64,000 nucleotides of DNA, taken from contig CM034236.1 of the NCBI GenBank assembly GCA_019916065.1, positions 59,114,690-59,178,689 on the forward strand, given 5' to 3'. Origin of the DNA: Vitellaria paradoxa (taxonomy: Eukaryota; Streptophyta; Magnoliopsida; Ericales; Sapotaceae). Shown piece by piece: positions 36,948-47,410 of the stretch. The first letter of the stretch is position 1, and each line of letters starts with the position of its first letter. The position numbers were made by a program, and so were the translations under genes. The notes below the pieces were generated by a model. The model made no database searches and had not been told where the DNA came from. It saw only the letters and a list, made by a program, of their open reading frames with translations.

Positions 36948-37574
36948 CTATTGTATTTCTCCAACCAAACACCACCCTTCGTCTTCGTCTACGCGATCCC
37001 AAACAGATGCCACATCACAAAAGCTCATCTCATCATTTTCGTCACCATTCTTGTAATTATTTTCACACTTATTATGGTCACTATCCTTAATTTCAAGGGT
37101 TCCAGCTGATACAACAGCGTCAGATTCCGCCATCGGATCATCATCATAAGCTAACTCACATGACTCCTCATAGACATCATCATCATCATCATCCACATAG
37201 TCGCTAGCCAAATGATCCAAAATCCCACTGGCCGAAAACCCGGAGAATTTCAACCCGGGCTTAGCGTCCACGACCCGCCAGGTCACCAACCTATGATTGG
37301 AGACAACGTCGGACGCTCGGAGCCTCTGGGTGCCCTTGGCCTTGTCCTTGGACTTAGAAAGAGGTTGTATATGACACTCGACGCACCTGGGCAGGGCACA
37401 CTTTCCGGTGAACTTGGAGTGGTTGGTGGGTTTTGGTGAGACCTTGGTGAACAATCCGGCCGTCGGGGGCGAATCAAAGCGATTGACAATTCTGGACTCG
37501 GGCCTCGGGTTCCAGGGCGCTGGCAAGACTCGGTAGCTCCGAACCACACCGTGCTGGCGACCCTCTCTCTTCAT
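36948..37574 (-). CDS. uncharacterised plant-specific protein, single exon, acidic C-terminus
   Basis: A 208-aa frame has strongly coding-like composition, far GC-richer than its flanks. The N-terminus is MKREGRQHGVVRSYRVLPAP. A conserved-looking core reads VNRFDSPPTAGLFTKV, then KPTNHSKFTGKC and a Cys/His cluster (CxxxxCxxC plus H) at about residues 58-68 that could hold a metal but is not a textbook finger. The second half is acidic (a run of six Asp near residue 128) and ends near DEGWCLVGEIQ. I recall similar single-exon proteins in many dicots but know of no assigned function. No signal peptide or membrane segment is visible. A TATA box stands about 80 bp upstream. Confidence 0.85.
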   Translation of the reverse strand: MKREGRQHGVVRSYRVLPAPWNPRPESRIVNRFDSPPTAGLFTKVSPKPTNHSKFTGKCALPRCVECHIQPLSKSKDKAKGTQRLRASDVVSNHRLVTWRVVDAKPGLKFSGFSASGILDHLASDYVDDDDDDVYEESCELAYDDDPMAESDAVVSAGTLEIKDSDHNKCENNYKNGDENDEMSFCDVASVWDRVDEDEGWCLVGEIQ

Positions 37575-37652
37575 CTCTCTTCTTCTCTTTGGAGGCTGTT
37601 AAACCAAATTGGTGGAAACCGACTGGAATGAATGCGGTTTTGTGTATCCCGC

Positions 37653-37661
37653 TTATATATT
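37653..37661 (-). promoter_or_regulatory. TATA box for the uncharacterised minus-strand gene
   Basis: On the minus strand the sequence reads ccacaATATATAAGC, about 80 bp upstream of the start codon at 37574. This fits a normal plant core promoter with a leader of about 50 nt. Confidence 0.65.
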
Positions 37662-38214
37662 GTGGCTTTGAATGTTTGGTTGCTGGTTTAATATGAATAA
37701 CTTGGAGTGCAAGGTGCTTCCATTGGTCAACTGGAGACGTGTTGGCCAAGCCCATCAAATCCATCAATCTATTATTGTATTTGGGAAGGGAAATAGTTTT
37801 TTATTTGAAAAGTAAAATAGGTGGTTTTTTTAAATTAATTTTTTTATATTAGAGAAGAAAAAAGTGATTTTTTTAATTAATTTTTTAATTTATGTTAATT
37901 TAACATTTTTACCTTTTAAGATTTAAAAGAAGATTAAGAGACAAGACAGTAAATTTGGTCATTTTACAAAAAGAAGCAGATAAACCTTTGAACCTATAAA
38001 CTATTGCGCCCAAAATTCCCATATAGCGAATTTTCACTGTGACAGTAAATTTTTAATTAAAATTTTAAAATACATTATTATAATTTTTTTTTTTTTTGAA
38101 ATGATAACCTTACAACATTACCATATTTTTTTAATTTTTTATTATTTTAATATTTTTTCTTTAAATGGTCTTAATTAATTTTTTTTTTTTTTACTTAAAA
38201 GATTGCATTTAGGG

Positions 38215-38661
38215 GGTGTTTGATGAGCTAAAATGCTCTAAAATTTTCTAAAATTTTTTAAAAATTACTTACTTTTTATCTTATTGCACAAATTATAAAT
38301 TCATAACTTTTATCAAATTATCTCATTTTATCTTTTTTTTGTCATTCTATACGCTCTCTTAGTTGAAGGAATTAGATGATGAGAATTAAATAATACCATA
38401 AGATAAAATACAAGGTTGAATACAGTACGAAATTAATTTTTTATGTAAAAATATTTTTTTAAAGTTTAATTGATTAGATATAAAGTGAGAAAAAAAAAAG
38501 ATATAATTTGATATGTGATATGATAAAATAATTTTAAACATTTAAATTTTGACAAATTCAAAGATTTAGAATATGCTATCCCATACCTATATACCCATTT
38601 TGGGAAACTAGCAATTAAAAAGGATTGTTCATTTTCTCTATTTTTGTTGTTATCAAACACC
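38215..38661. mobile_element. MITE-like element with 10-bp perfect inverted ends
   Basis: GGTGTTTGAT at 38215-38224 is exactly inverted as ATCAAACACC at 38652-38661. The AT-rich interior of about 450 bp has no coding potential. Target duplication was not identified. Confidence 0.5.
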
Positions 38662-38999
38662 GAATCTGTAGGTCTTACAAAATTGTAAATCTAAAATCCC
38701 TTCCCCAAATCCACCAAACAAACATTGCAAAATAACCTTTAACTACTCATATTTCTTATTTGAGATAAATTCATCAATCTCTATTTTATTTTATTTAATA
38801 ATTTATAAAACATTAAAAATAAATAAATAAAAATAACATAATATATGTATGTATACCCACTCATCTATTTGTCGAGAAAAAATTCACTCAAAAAAATATT
38901 ATTTATTTGAAAAGTATTTGAATATATACGCTAATTGTTAGCACTATGATAGGTGGGGAATGCAAACACTATCACAGATTTATTTAACACTTTATCTGG

Positions 39000-39200
39000 A
39001 ATGATGGATTTAATAAGAATTTTCATCGATTCTTATATTTGGAGTTAAGATAAAATTTTAGAACTTGAATTTAATTTCATTTCACAACTTATATTTTAAG
39101 ATGTCTATATTATTTGAAATCCAATCTAAAATAATATAATTTTATAAGAATTCATTATTTTCTTAAGTTATCTAAATAAGTGGACAAATTTATCTTTATG
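39000..39200. repeat. dispersed AT-rich repeat, copy 1
   Basis: The stretch around ttgaaatccaatctaaaata and aagaattcattattttctta closely matches a stretch at about 46120-46185 in the SDH2 intron. The similarity spans at least 60 bp and perhaps up to 200 bp on the same strand. Confidence 0.6.
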
Positions 39201-39792
39201 TTTTATATTTATCATAATTACTATTTACCATTAACTTTGTCAAATTTAATATTTTCTTAAATCAAATAATTTCATTTCTTAAATTTAAAATATGTTTTAA
39301 ATATAAAATTTTATTTACTAAATTAAATCAAGTCAATTCTTTATTCTAAAATCAAATCAATTCTAATATTTTCAAGTAGAGTGTAAATGTAATATCCTAG
39401 TTCGAATTCTTCGCTTTTTATCATAAAAAACCAGGTCTTGAGAATTATACTCCCACTAATTTGGATGTACTACTTAAAAAAATGGACCCACCCATCAAGT
39501 AGAAGATATTTCCTCCCTACGTACATAGATTTACGGGAAGAAAAGCAGGGCGCGATGTACCCTTGCAACTATAGTTAGCCCCGGCCCCCCACACCCCGGT
39601 TGGAGATTTCGATAACATTAATAATAATAATAATAATAATTGTATATGGCATTATATTAAAAGAATACATATAAATCCCAATCACATCCAGATAAATGCA
39701 TAGTCCTATGTAATGCAGAAGTAAAAATAATTTAGAACAAATACTGACATACGAACTAACCAAAGGAAGTCCTGGCTCCCCAACATGGCCAC

Positions 39793-39795
<3 letters not shown>

Positions 39796-39849
<54 letters not shown>
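39796..39849. repeat. (TA)n microsatellite, about 27 units
   Basis: This is the longest perfect dinucleotide tract in the window. It is palindromic and likely variable in length between individuals. Confidence 0.95.
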
Positions 39850-39854
<5 letters not shown>

Positions 39855-40433
39855 TTTAAAATGGTTCCCCCAATTTTTTTTACTTTGAGTTATAATTTTT
39901 TAGTTAAGCCATTATTAAAATATAAGATTTAAATTCTTGAGTTTGGTCATTAATAATCTAACTTAATTAATTAAACATTCGAGTTATAATTTTTGAGTTG
40001 GGCCATTAATAAAATATAGTACTTATATTTTTTACTGAACCATTGATAATTTAACCTAATTAATTATATAATTTTTACGATAGGCCTTTAATTTGATAAG
40101 TGCTATTTTTGAAATGTATTTGAATGGTAAATTCTTTATCTACTAATGATTACTTATTTAATTATTGATTTGTATTACTTGTTAAAGGCTCAAATAAACT
40201 GTTTAATTCTGATATTGCATTTTTGAGATGAGAGAAAAAATATTAGAATTTATAAGAATTGCCTCTCTCTACTAAATTTCTGACTCCGGCCCTGATTTGG
40301 AAACAGGACAGAAAAAAAAAAAAAAAGCTATGGCTAACATGAAATGGTATTTCCATTCAAAACATGGCTGGTTCTCCTAATGTCAATTTTACTCGGAGCC
40401 ATGACATGACTTTGGCACGTGCATCAGCCATCC

Positions 40434-43400
40434 TCATAATAGATTGCTGGGTAGCTCCTGAGCCTCCTACACCAAGAATATGATCAGATCAGGCTCCACA
40501 GACTTCACGATAGTTGTTCTGTTCAATTTTTCTGCTAACTTATTTCTCAGCATTGTAGCTATATATATGAAGTTTAAGATGAATATTCAGAAGTAAATGA
40601 ATGGATAGACATTTTCTGAATTTGGGCCATCACAAGATTTTTAAGAAGTAGCTTTGAGCTTACCGTATCAAGATTAGAAGAGTTGGCTCTTTTCCTGGCA
40701 GGATAGAGCACATAATGTTGCAAAATAAAAAGTAGGTCAAAGAATATAGACACCTGCAAATGTTTAATCCGGGTAAAAAAACCAATTCAAGTAGAAGAAT
40801 CTGACGAATAGATTTCCCTCCATCAGCTTGTTATGCAGGAAAATAAAAGAAAGAACAGTAACAGTATGAGTGGATATAAATAGTTATTACAGTGGTTAAT
40901 GCATCCATGTACAGGAATTTATTTTTATTTTTGTTTGTGTTCCCCTTATTAAGGATTTTCTTTTCTATATATAAGCCATGTAGCCTCTTCACTTGCTGAA
41001 GAAAAGTTTGAAAGTTGGCCTTCTTATCTTTTTCTTGGATTTCCAGGTACCCAGTCAGGGCTAAGTCCAAACTTTTTTTTTTTTGGCTTAAAATATGGCA
41101 CTAAGATTTCAGATTAGGGTGCGTGTGTGTGTTTACATCCCCTCACTTACATTTCAGCTTTTTGAGCTGAAAGGTTGGGTTGTGGATTGTGCTTTAAAAA
41201 AGATTTCAGATTCCATGGTAACTATAAAAAGACAATTTTAACCCCCATTTCAGAGGGCTGGCATTGTTAAGAAACCAAATTAGTCAGGTATAAAATATGG
41301 TTATGACAAGAGCGTGAGAATGACGCTTTCAGAGGATAATAAATAGTACTTCTCAGAAATAAGGGAATAATTCATACCAAAGATAGCAAGGTCTTCCCTA
41401 TATTTCCATAGAAGTTCACCCAGGACTCTGAAACAGACAATAATTAGTTAAGCATCAAATTAGGAATATGGTATAATTTCAAAGAGGAGTTATCTTTTCC
41501 CTTCAAAAGCCAAAATGTATGTATGATATTGCCGAATAGAAGACACACTCTGATCTACCGATTGCACGGCCATCTGGCCATAATTTGTCAGCCCTCCAAG
41601 TAAATCAAGTAAAATATTGCCAATGCTGAATCCAACCGTGCTCTTCCGCTGAAAGTTCATAGCCGCCTATAATTTGTGCCATAAAATGCAAAATTGAGAT
41701 GTTACCACACATCAAGCATCTCGAAGATCATTATCTCGTATAAGTAGGCAAATTTAAGACATGGAAAATATACACTTAAAAGTGCACTCTATACAACTCA
41801 GGGGCAAACAATTTGCGCTATTATACCAACAATGGGTGGTCAAAGACATAGATGATCTAAAAGAGATTCTTTTAATGGTCATCAATGATTGGTGAACTGG
41901 CAAATCAAGTTACAAATATTGTTTCACTGTCTTGGTGTGGTAGGGTTGAAGCAGGGGTGGATCCAGAATTCATAATCAATGCCGTAAAATTACATTTTTA
42001 AGATAAATAAGAGTAAAAATAAAATTAGTGGGGGCAAAACATGAAAAAAGTATAATTTATTAAAAAAATTAACTGAATTTTAGTCCAATTTTCCAAATCA
42101 GTGACCCTTCTTTGGGTCCATCCATGGGTTGAAGTGAATACAGAATTCAAATCTGTAGAATCTTGCTTTCTCCTCATCCCAAAAAATAATAATAAATAAA
42201 TAAATAAATAAAATAAAATAAAATAAGAAAAATATGATTATTAACTGGAGTACTCATAGGGATCAAAATTGAAAAATAAAATTGTTGCTCAAATGGAGTT
42301 ATTTTCCAGCATAAAAATAATTCAAGTGAGAAGCAATTGTAACCTGAGGAATGTATTTGATTACAGTCATAACAATCTGCACTGTGCTGCAACACAATTG
42401 ATGAAATCATCCAATGTAAGAGAGTAACTTACTAGAGGTTAAGATGAAATCAAAACAGTAGAATAATGGTCCAAAAACTTGATCCAAGCCAAAATGAACA
42501 GCAAAAGAATATCTTACTTAAAACAGGAGGCCAGCCAAAGCCAGGAATGTCTTGGCAAAGCTATGAATACACAAACTGCAGCTGCTAACCACGCAGCAGA
42601 AACAATTAGAATACAAGTCTTCGAGACCTTCTGATTTCCACGCTGTACAAAAGATCAACACATGTATCATTTTATTGCAAATTCATAAATATCTTCAATC
42701 TACAAACATATAAGAAATTAAGAGATATATACCATATGCCTCACAAATTTGGAAGTACTATTTCAACATTACATTAATACTAAACCAAAACTTTTGCCTT
42801 CAAAGCTGAAGTACCAGTAAAATGATAACTAGTTAAGATAAATGAACCACTCACATCGTAAATTGCAATTTGGAACAAGGTAAAAGCAGTGATTAGAACA
42901 GCATGTGCTGAAAAACCTACATCATTTGCAGCTACAGGTATCATCTGCAGTAATTAAGAATGATATAAAAGGTATAAACAACCCTCCAAATTTGGGTAAT
43001 GCAGGCTCATGTAATTCTTCTCCAGAAAGCAAAGCTTTCCTGAAACAGATATTACAAGTAATACAGATAGATAGATAGATAGATAGATTTACAGTAATAT
43101 CTAGATTCAAACCTCTTTGGCACCATATTTGTTGCGATACTGCTTCTGAACAACATGACTAAAGAAGAGGGAAGCATTGTAGACGAGATAAGTGGAATGC
43201 TTCGTCAAATTGAGCACTACGAAATCAAAATTCAGCCCCAGCACACTGCGCTTTTCAGTTTTCAACAAACAGGAAAAAAAGAAATTAATTTTTTAGAAAT
43301 TAACCTGCCTGTTAACGTGTAGATTCTGGAAGAGGAGAGGAGAAAATAGTGGGAAATGAAAGGGAGGAATTGAGGTGGACCTTTTCCTTCGGATATTCAA

Positions 43401-43499
43401 GATGATCTGGGGGTAAAAACTAACGGACCAAGCCACGAAAGCTGTCCATCCCAGCACGCTCGATAATGCTTCCAGGTGGGCGGAATTCCACGACGCCAT
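40434..43499 (-). CDS. cystinosin homologue (lysosomal/vacuolar cystine transporter family)
   Basis: Nine exons on the minus strand: 43499-43381, 43245-43113, 42944-42855, 42642-42518, 42386-42344, 41666-41549, 41427-41378, 40753-40664 and, less surely, 40466-40434; 801 nt, 266 aa, close to the plant family's usual 270. All internal junctions keep frame. The protein starts MASWNSAHLEALSSVLGW and has two PQ-loop repeats, with SFYPQ in exon 1 and KYIPQ in exon 5. Family-typical strings include GLNFDFVVLNLTKHSTYL, IPVAANDV, RKSTVGFSIGNILLDLLGG and FFDLLFILQHYVLYP. Seven membrane helices are expected. The family exports cystine from lysosomes or vacuoles with protons. The C-terminal exon was placed by its acceptor (TTGGTGTAG/GAG) and length. 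If the last intron is retained, a different tail ending at 40574 results. Confidence 0.9.
41952..42126. mobile_element. hAT-type MITE with perfect 8-bp target duplication
   Basis: It starts CAGGGGTGGATCCAG; the right end inverts to CATGGATGGACCCAA. Identical GGTTGAAG copies flank it at 41944-41951 and 42127-42134. The 175-bp interior is non-coding. It lies in intron 5 of the cystinosin gene. Confidence 0.85.
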
Positions 43500-45570
43500 T
43501 TTTCTTTCCCTTTTCTCTTTCCCCAAACAGAAACTGAACAACCGAAAGCTAGATCTTTCGGTCCCGCCAGATTCTGGTGAAGGTGGGATAATTAAACAGA
43601 GGAGAGTCGGAGACTCGTGCAAGTGAAACTGTCATAAAAAAGAATTTTGAATTAATAAGAGTGTGTCAAATGTGCTTTTGTGTACATCATCCAAACTAAA
43701 GTGGACCCCATTTATCAATCTTTTCTTCTTCTTCTGTCTGTTACCTATCGATATAAACGGGAGTTCTGACTCATTTTTCCTTCAGAGGGAAAAATCCATG
43801 TTTGTTTTTGTCAGTTTATTTTTTTAACTAATAACCCGTACCTCAATTACTTTAAATAAACAAATAAATAAATAATTCAATATGACATTCTTATTATAAA
43901 AGTAATATTGATATATCATTCTTTGGAACACTAGTCCAAAAAAGAAAAAAGAGAAAAAAAAAATAATAATAACGATGGGAAAGCATTCCCATATAATAAA
44001 ATAAAACCAGCAGTACAGAATCGTCACCTTCGTTGAAGTTAGAAATTTTTAACGGGGAATTTTCAGGCTATCCTGATTCAACATAAATATACCATGTCAG
44101 GGTTGTCCATACTCTCATTACTCGTTCACTCTACCCATCCCCAATGAATGTGACAAGCATTGCGACTACATTCATGCCCATAGAAGCCATTTCGAGTAGG
44201 GCGTTTGGAAGTCCCATTTTTAGTTTTTTCTTTTTTTTTTTTTTTTTCAAAAGTTGATAGTGGAAATTTTTGGTATGTTTACTAAAATGAGTAATAATTT
44301 TTAGTAACTTTTAATAAGTTTTGTTAATCTTAGGGTGTTTGATAAAATTTTTGATAATTTTTATAATTTTGAATAACTTTTGATAATTTTTTGTATGTTT
44401 GATAAGAATTTTAGTAACTTTTAAATTATGTAAATTACTTTAATTGAGTATAAAAATGACAAAAATTAATATTTCACCAAATACCAAAAATTGAGGTGAC
44501 ATTTAATTTATTTTTCTGTTTTCAGTTTTTGTTTTACGTGTAAAAAATCTCAAAACGATGAAACAAAAAATGTTCTATTTCCCTTATTTTGAGTTGTTTT
44601 TTTTTTTTTTTGTTAAAAACTCTCAAAACAACTTTTTATCATTTTTATATTTTGTGTAAATTCATTTTCTATTTTCAAAAACAAATTTTGAAAATATAAG
44701 TAATCAAATAAGTTTTGAACTGTTTTTTTTTTTATTTTCAAAAATATAAAGTAAAAATTGAGTTCAAAAAAAAATAAAAAATAAAAAAACAAACCAAATG
44801 ATACTTAATTAATTTCTACTCGAATTTGACTCATCAAATGGTGCCGTTCACGCAAAATTAAAAGAGGTCTATAATTAATGCCCCGTTTAAGATATCAAAA
44901 TTCATCAATTTTAACTAATTTTTTGTACTTTCTTCTAATTAAATTTTTTTATATATTACTATTATACCACATCTTTTTATTTTTATTGTACTTTTTAACT
45001 AATTTTTTATCAACCAAACACTCGCTAAAACCACTTTCATGGAGCGATTTGAACGCATCTTCCTCTTTTTTAATCAGTTGGGCCTAGCCTAGGTCCCAAC
45101 TTATCTACCTTTAAATTAGTAGGAATTGGCCGTTGTCGAACCAGTCTATTTTTCGAGGAGAGTAAAAGTTACAACAAATGCTCATTCTACGGGTAAATTC
45201 CCTTCCGTTCCTTCCCATCCTTGTCAATAAAATCACTTTTCTGAATCAAACATTGAAGGAGAATTGCGAACTAACGAGAAAAATATTCCAATCAAACTTG
45301 CAAATCTAGTACCAATTTCTTCCACCCGCGGTCATTTTTACCACTAAACTCATAAAAAGTTGTGTATATATTTCTCAAAGTATAAGAAGTTAAATTAAAA
45401 CACAATCCAAGTGTCCCAAAAAAAAAAAAAAAAAAAAAAAAGAGTACAAGAAAGATCTGAAGACAAACTTTATCGCATCCTATATGGCCATTTTATTAAC
45501 GGGAATAATACAAACAATGGGCCTAGACATAGTAGTCCCCGAATCTTGATCAGTCCCCATCATCAAGCCT
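43500..45570. other. spacer between cystinosin and SDH2 genes
   Basis: It contains the cystinosin promoter region (43500-43800, pyrimidine-rich on -), then AT-rich repeats with aatttttagtaactttt words (about 44200-44460), an inverted-repeat MITE (44494-44806) and a poly-A run at about 45418-45440. No gene recognised. The last 30 bp or so are SDH2 3' UTR. Confidence 0.6.
44494..44806. mobile_element. long-terminal-inverted-repeat MITE, copy B
   Basis: Left edge AGGTGACATTTAATTTATTT; right edge inverts to AAGTATCATTTGGTTTGTTT. Sub-terminal arms (cattttctattttcaaaaac and partners) also pair. Its family member at 60911-61238 has the same ends and similar interior words. Confidence 0.6.
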
Positions 45571-47410
45571 CTAAATACCATTTTTAAGCTGAAGCTGCTT
45601 GATGTTTGTAATTTGCTTTCCAGGGTTCAGGCCTTTTGGGCAAGCACGAGCACAATTCAATATTGTATGGCAGCGATATAGCTTAAACTCATCGCAAATT
45701 GCATCTAGACGTTCCTTGGTGTATTCATCACGGCTGTCCATTATCCACCTGCATGTTTACCAAACAAAATGCAAACAAATCGCATTCTACGTTAACCATC
45801 CGCATTTACTATTTCAGCTATCAAAAAAAAGGGGGGAGGGGAGGATAATGAAAACAGAAAATAAGAAAACAAACCAAATACCAACCATAATGACCTTGCA
45901 AATTCAACAACACCCCCTTTAGAAGGGTAAACAAACCAAATACCAACCATAATGACCTTGCAAATTCAACAACACTCCCTTTAGAAGGGTAAATTTGATG
46001 AAATTTAATTTCTTAGATATGTAATGAGATTCAATTTTATTTGATAAAGATTTTTATTAATTTTTATGTTTGAAAAAAAATAAAATTTTATGAGTTAGAA
46101 TTTCATTTCCTTTCATTAAATTTTATAAATTTTGAAATTCAATCCAAAACAATAGAATTTTACGAGAATTCATTATTTTCTTAAATAACATATTTATCAT
46201 ATTTTTTTATTTCTATTCGCGTGATCAAACTTAATATTTCACTTAAATCAAAACACATAATTTTAAAAAATTTGATGACATGACACACTAAGAGCACATT
46301 AATGATTAAATATATTTTTTTATATATATATACACATAAAAATATATATTTATTCACTTTTTATATTAAAAATACATATATCTTTTATTATATCTATTTT
46401 ACAATTGCTATGTAAAATAAATATAAGTTTCAGGTCATAAAATTTCTGGATTTAAAAAAAAAATTAAGACATAAGGAATGAATAAATGTAAATTCATATT
46501 ACTGATTCAATTTGAAAATTTTCTTCAAAATTATAAATTGTTTCATCATGCTTCGAAGTGTCCGTAAATTGTCCAATTCTAGAATAATTAAAAAATAATA
46601 TGACAGCTTAAATGCTATTACTGCATCATTTTGGCAATTGATTATGGCGAATTCTTTGGAAATAGGCATTTTCCTTCCAATAATCCCTTTCCGTACTCCT
46701 ACAAGCAAAATGTGACACGACAAAAAAAATCAGGAATTTGAAGAGGAAAAACACTACCTGTTAGCATGGAGGAGAGCAGCGGGTCCGAGATAAGACTCCG
46801 GATTCCACCAGTAGCTGGGGCAGGATGTGCTGCAGCAGGCGCACAATATGCATTCATACATCCCATCAAGTTTCGCTCTATCCTTCTTGCTCTGAGGAAT
46901 CTCCTTCCCCGGCAGCGGCGACGGGTTCTTCCGCTTCAGCCACGGCTCTATACTCTTGTACTGGTTGTAAAAATTGGTCATGTCCACCACCAGATCCTTA
47001 ATCACAAACATGTGCGGCAACGGCGTGATCGACGACGCCGTCCCCGACGGTATCTTGGTGAGGCAGGCCAAACCGTTACAGCCGTCGATATTCATCGCGC
47101 AAGAGCCGCATATCCCCTCGCGGCATGACCGCCGGAAGGTGAGGGTGGGGTCGATCTCATTCTTGATCTTGATGAGAGCGTCCAGAACCATGGGACCGCA
47201 GTCGTTGAGGTCGATCTGGAAGTTCTGCAGTTCGGGCTTCTTCGGGTTGTCCGGGTTCCAGCGGTAGATTTGGAAGGTCTTGAGGTTGGAGGATCCTTTG
47301 GCCTTGGGCTCCACTCGAACTTCCGAAGAGTGTGCTCGGACGCATATCAGCTTCGCCGCCGGCGACGACTGAACCCTAGACACCGCTCGTCGGACCAAAC
47401 CAGTTGCCAT
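45571..47410 (-). CDS. SDH2: succinate dehydrogenase iron-sulfur subunit, mitochondrial (SDH2)
   Basis: Two exons on the minus strand, 47410-46758 and 45748-45571; 831 nt, 276 aa, the usual plant SDH2 length. The single intron splits an Arg codon (AG/G). The N-terminus ([16 protein letters not shown]) is basic and Ser-rich, as expected of a mitochondrial presequence. The 2Fe-2S ligands are in [21 protein letters not shown]. The 4Fe-4S and 3Fe-4S ligands are in [16 protein letters not shown] and in [19 protein letters not shown]. It passes electrons from the flavoprotein SDH1 to ubiquinone in complex II of the respiratory chain and TCA cycle. All cluster cysteines are present, so the protein should be functional. 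Confidence 0.97.
45869..45994. repeat. 62-bp tandem duplication in the SDH2 intron
   Basis: Two adjacent copies, with 'aaaccaaata' at 45871 and 45933, are nearly identical (one C/T change in the CCCCC/CTCCC run). They lie about 125 bp into the intron on the 3'-exon side. Confidence 0.95.
45995..46270. repeat. dispersed AT-rich repeat, copy 2
   Basis: It contains ttgaaattcaatccaaaaca and gagaattcattattttctta in the same order and spacing as the segment at about 39100-39180. It makes up part of the SDH2 intron. Confidence 0.6.

Larger units (their letters stand above)
37670..40430. other. AT-rich repeat-laden spacer
   Basis: No gene recognised. It holds a MITE-like element (38215-38661), one copy of a dispersed repeat (about 39000-39200), a long (TA)n tract (39796-39849), an (AAT)n tract near 39617-39640 and many A/T runs. 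The last 300 bp include the likely 3' UTR of the cystinosin gene. Confidence 0.6.

Noticed and set aside
37212..37767. Frames of 75-97 aa on both strands over the uncharacterised gene
   Set aside because: Alternate frames of the 208-aa gene; they lack its TATA/ATG context and extend into the promoter.
40508..40545. Other acceptors for the cystinosin last exon (giving NNYREVCGA or SVEPDLIIFLV tails)
   Set aside because: Their pyrimidine tracts are weak; the 40466 acceptor is better and gives the family's usual length.
46766..47345. Long plus- and minus-strand frames over SDH2 exon 1
   Set aside because: Shadow frames of a GC-rich coding exon; the SDH2 frame has all cluster motifs.
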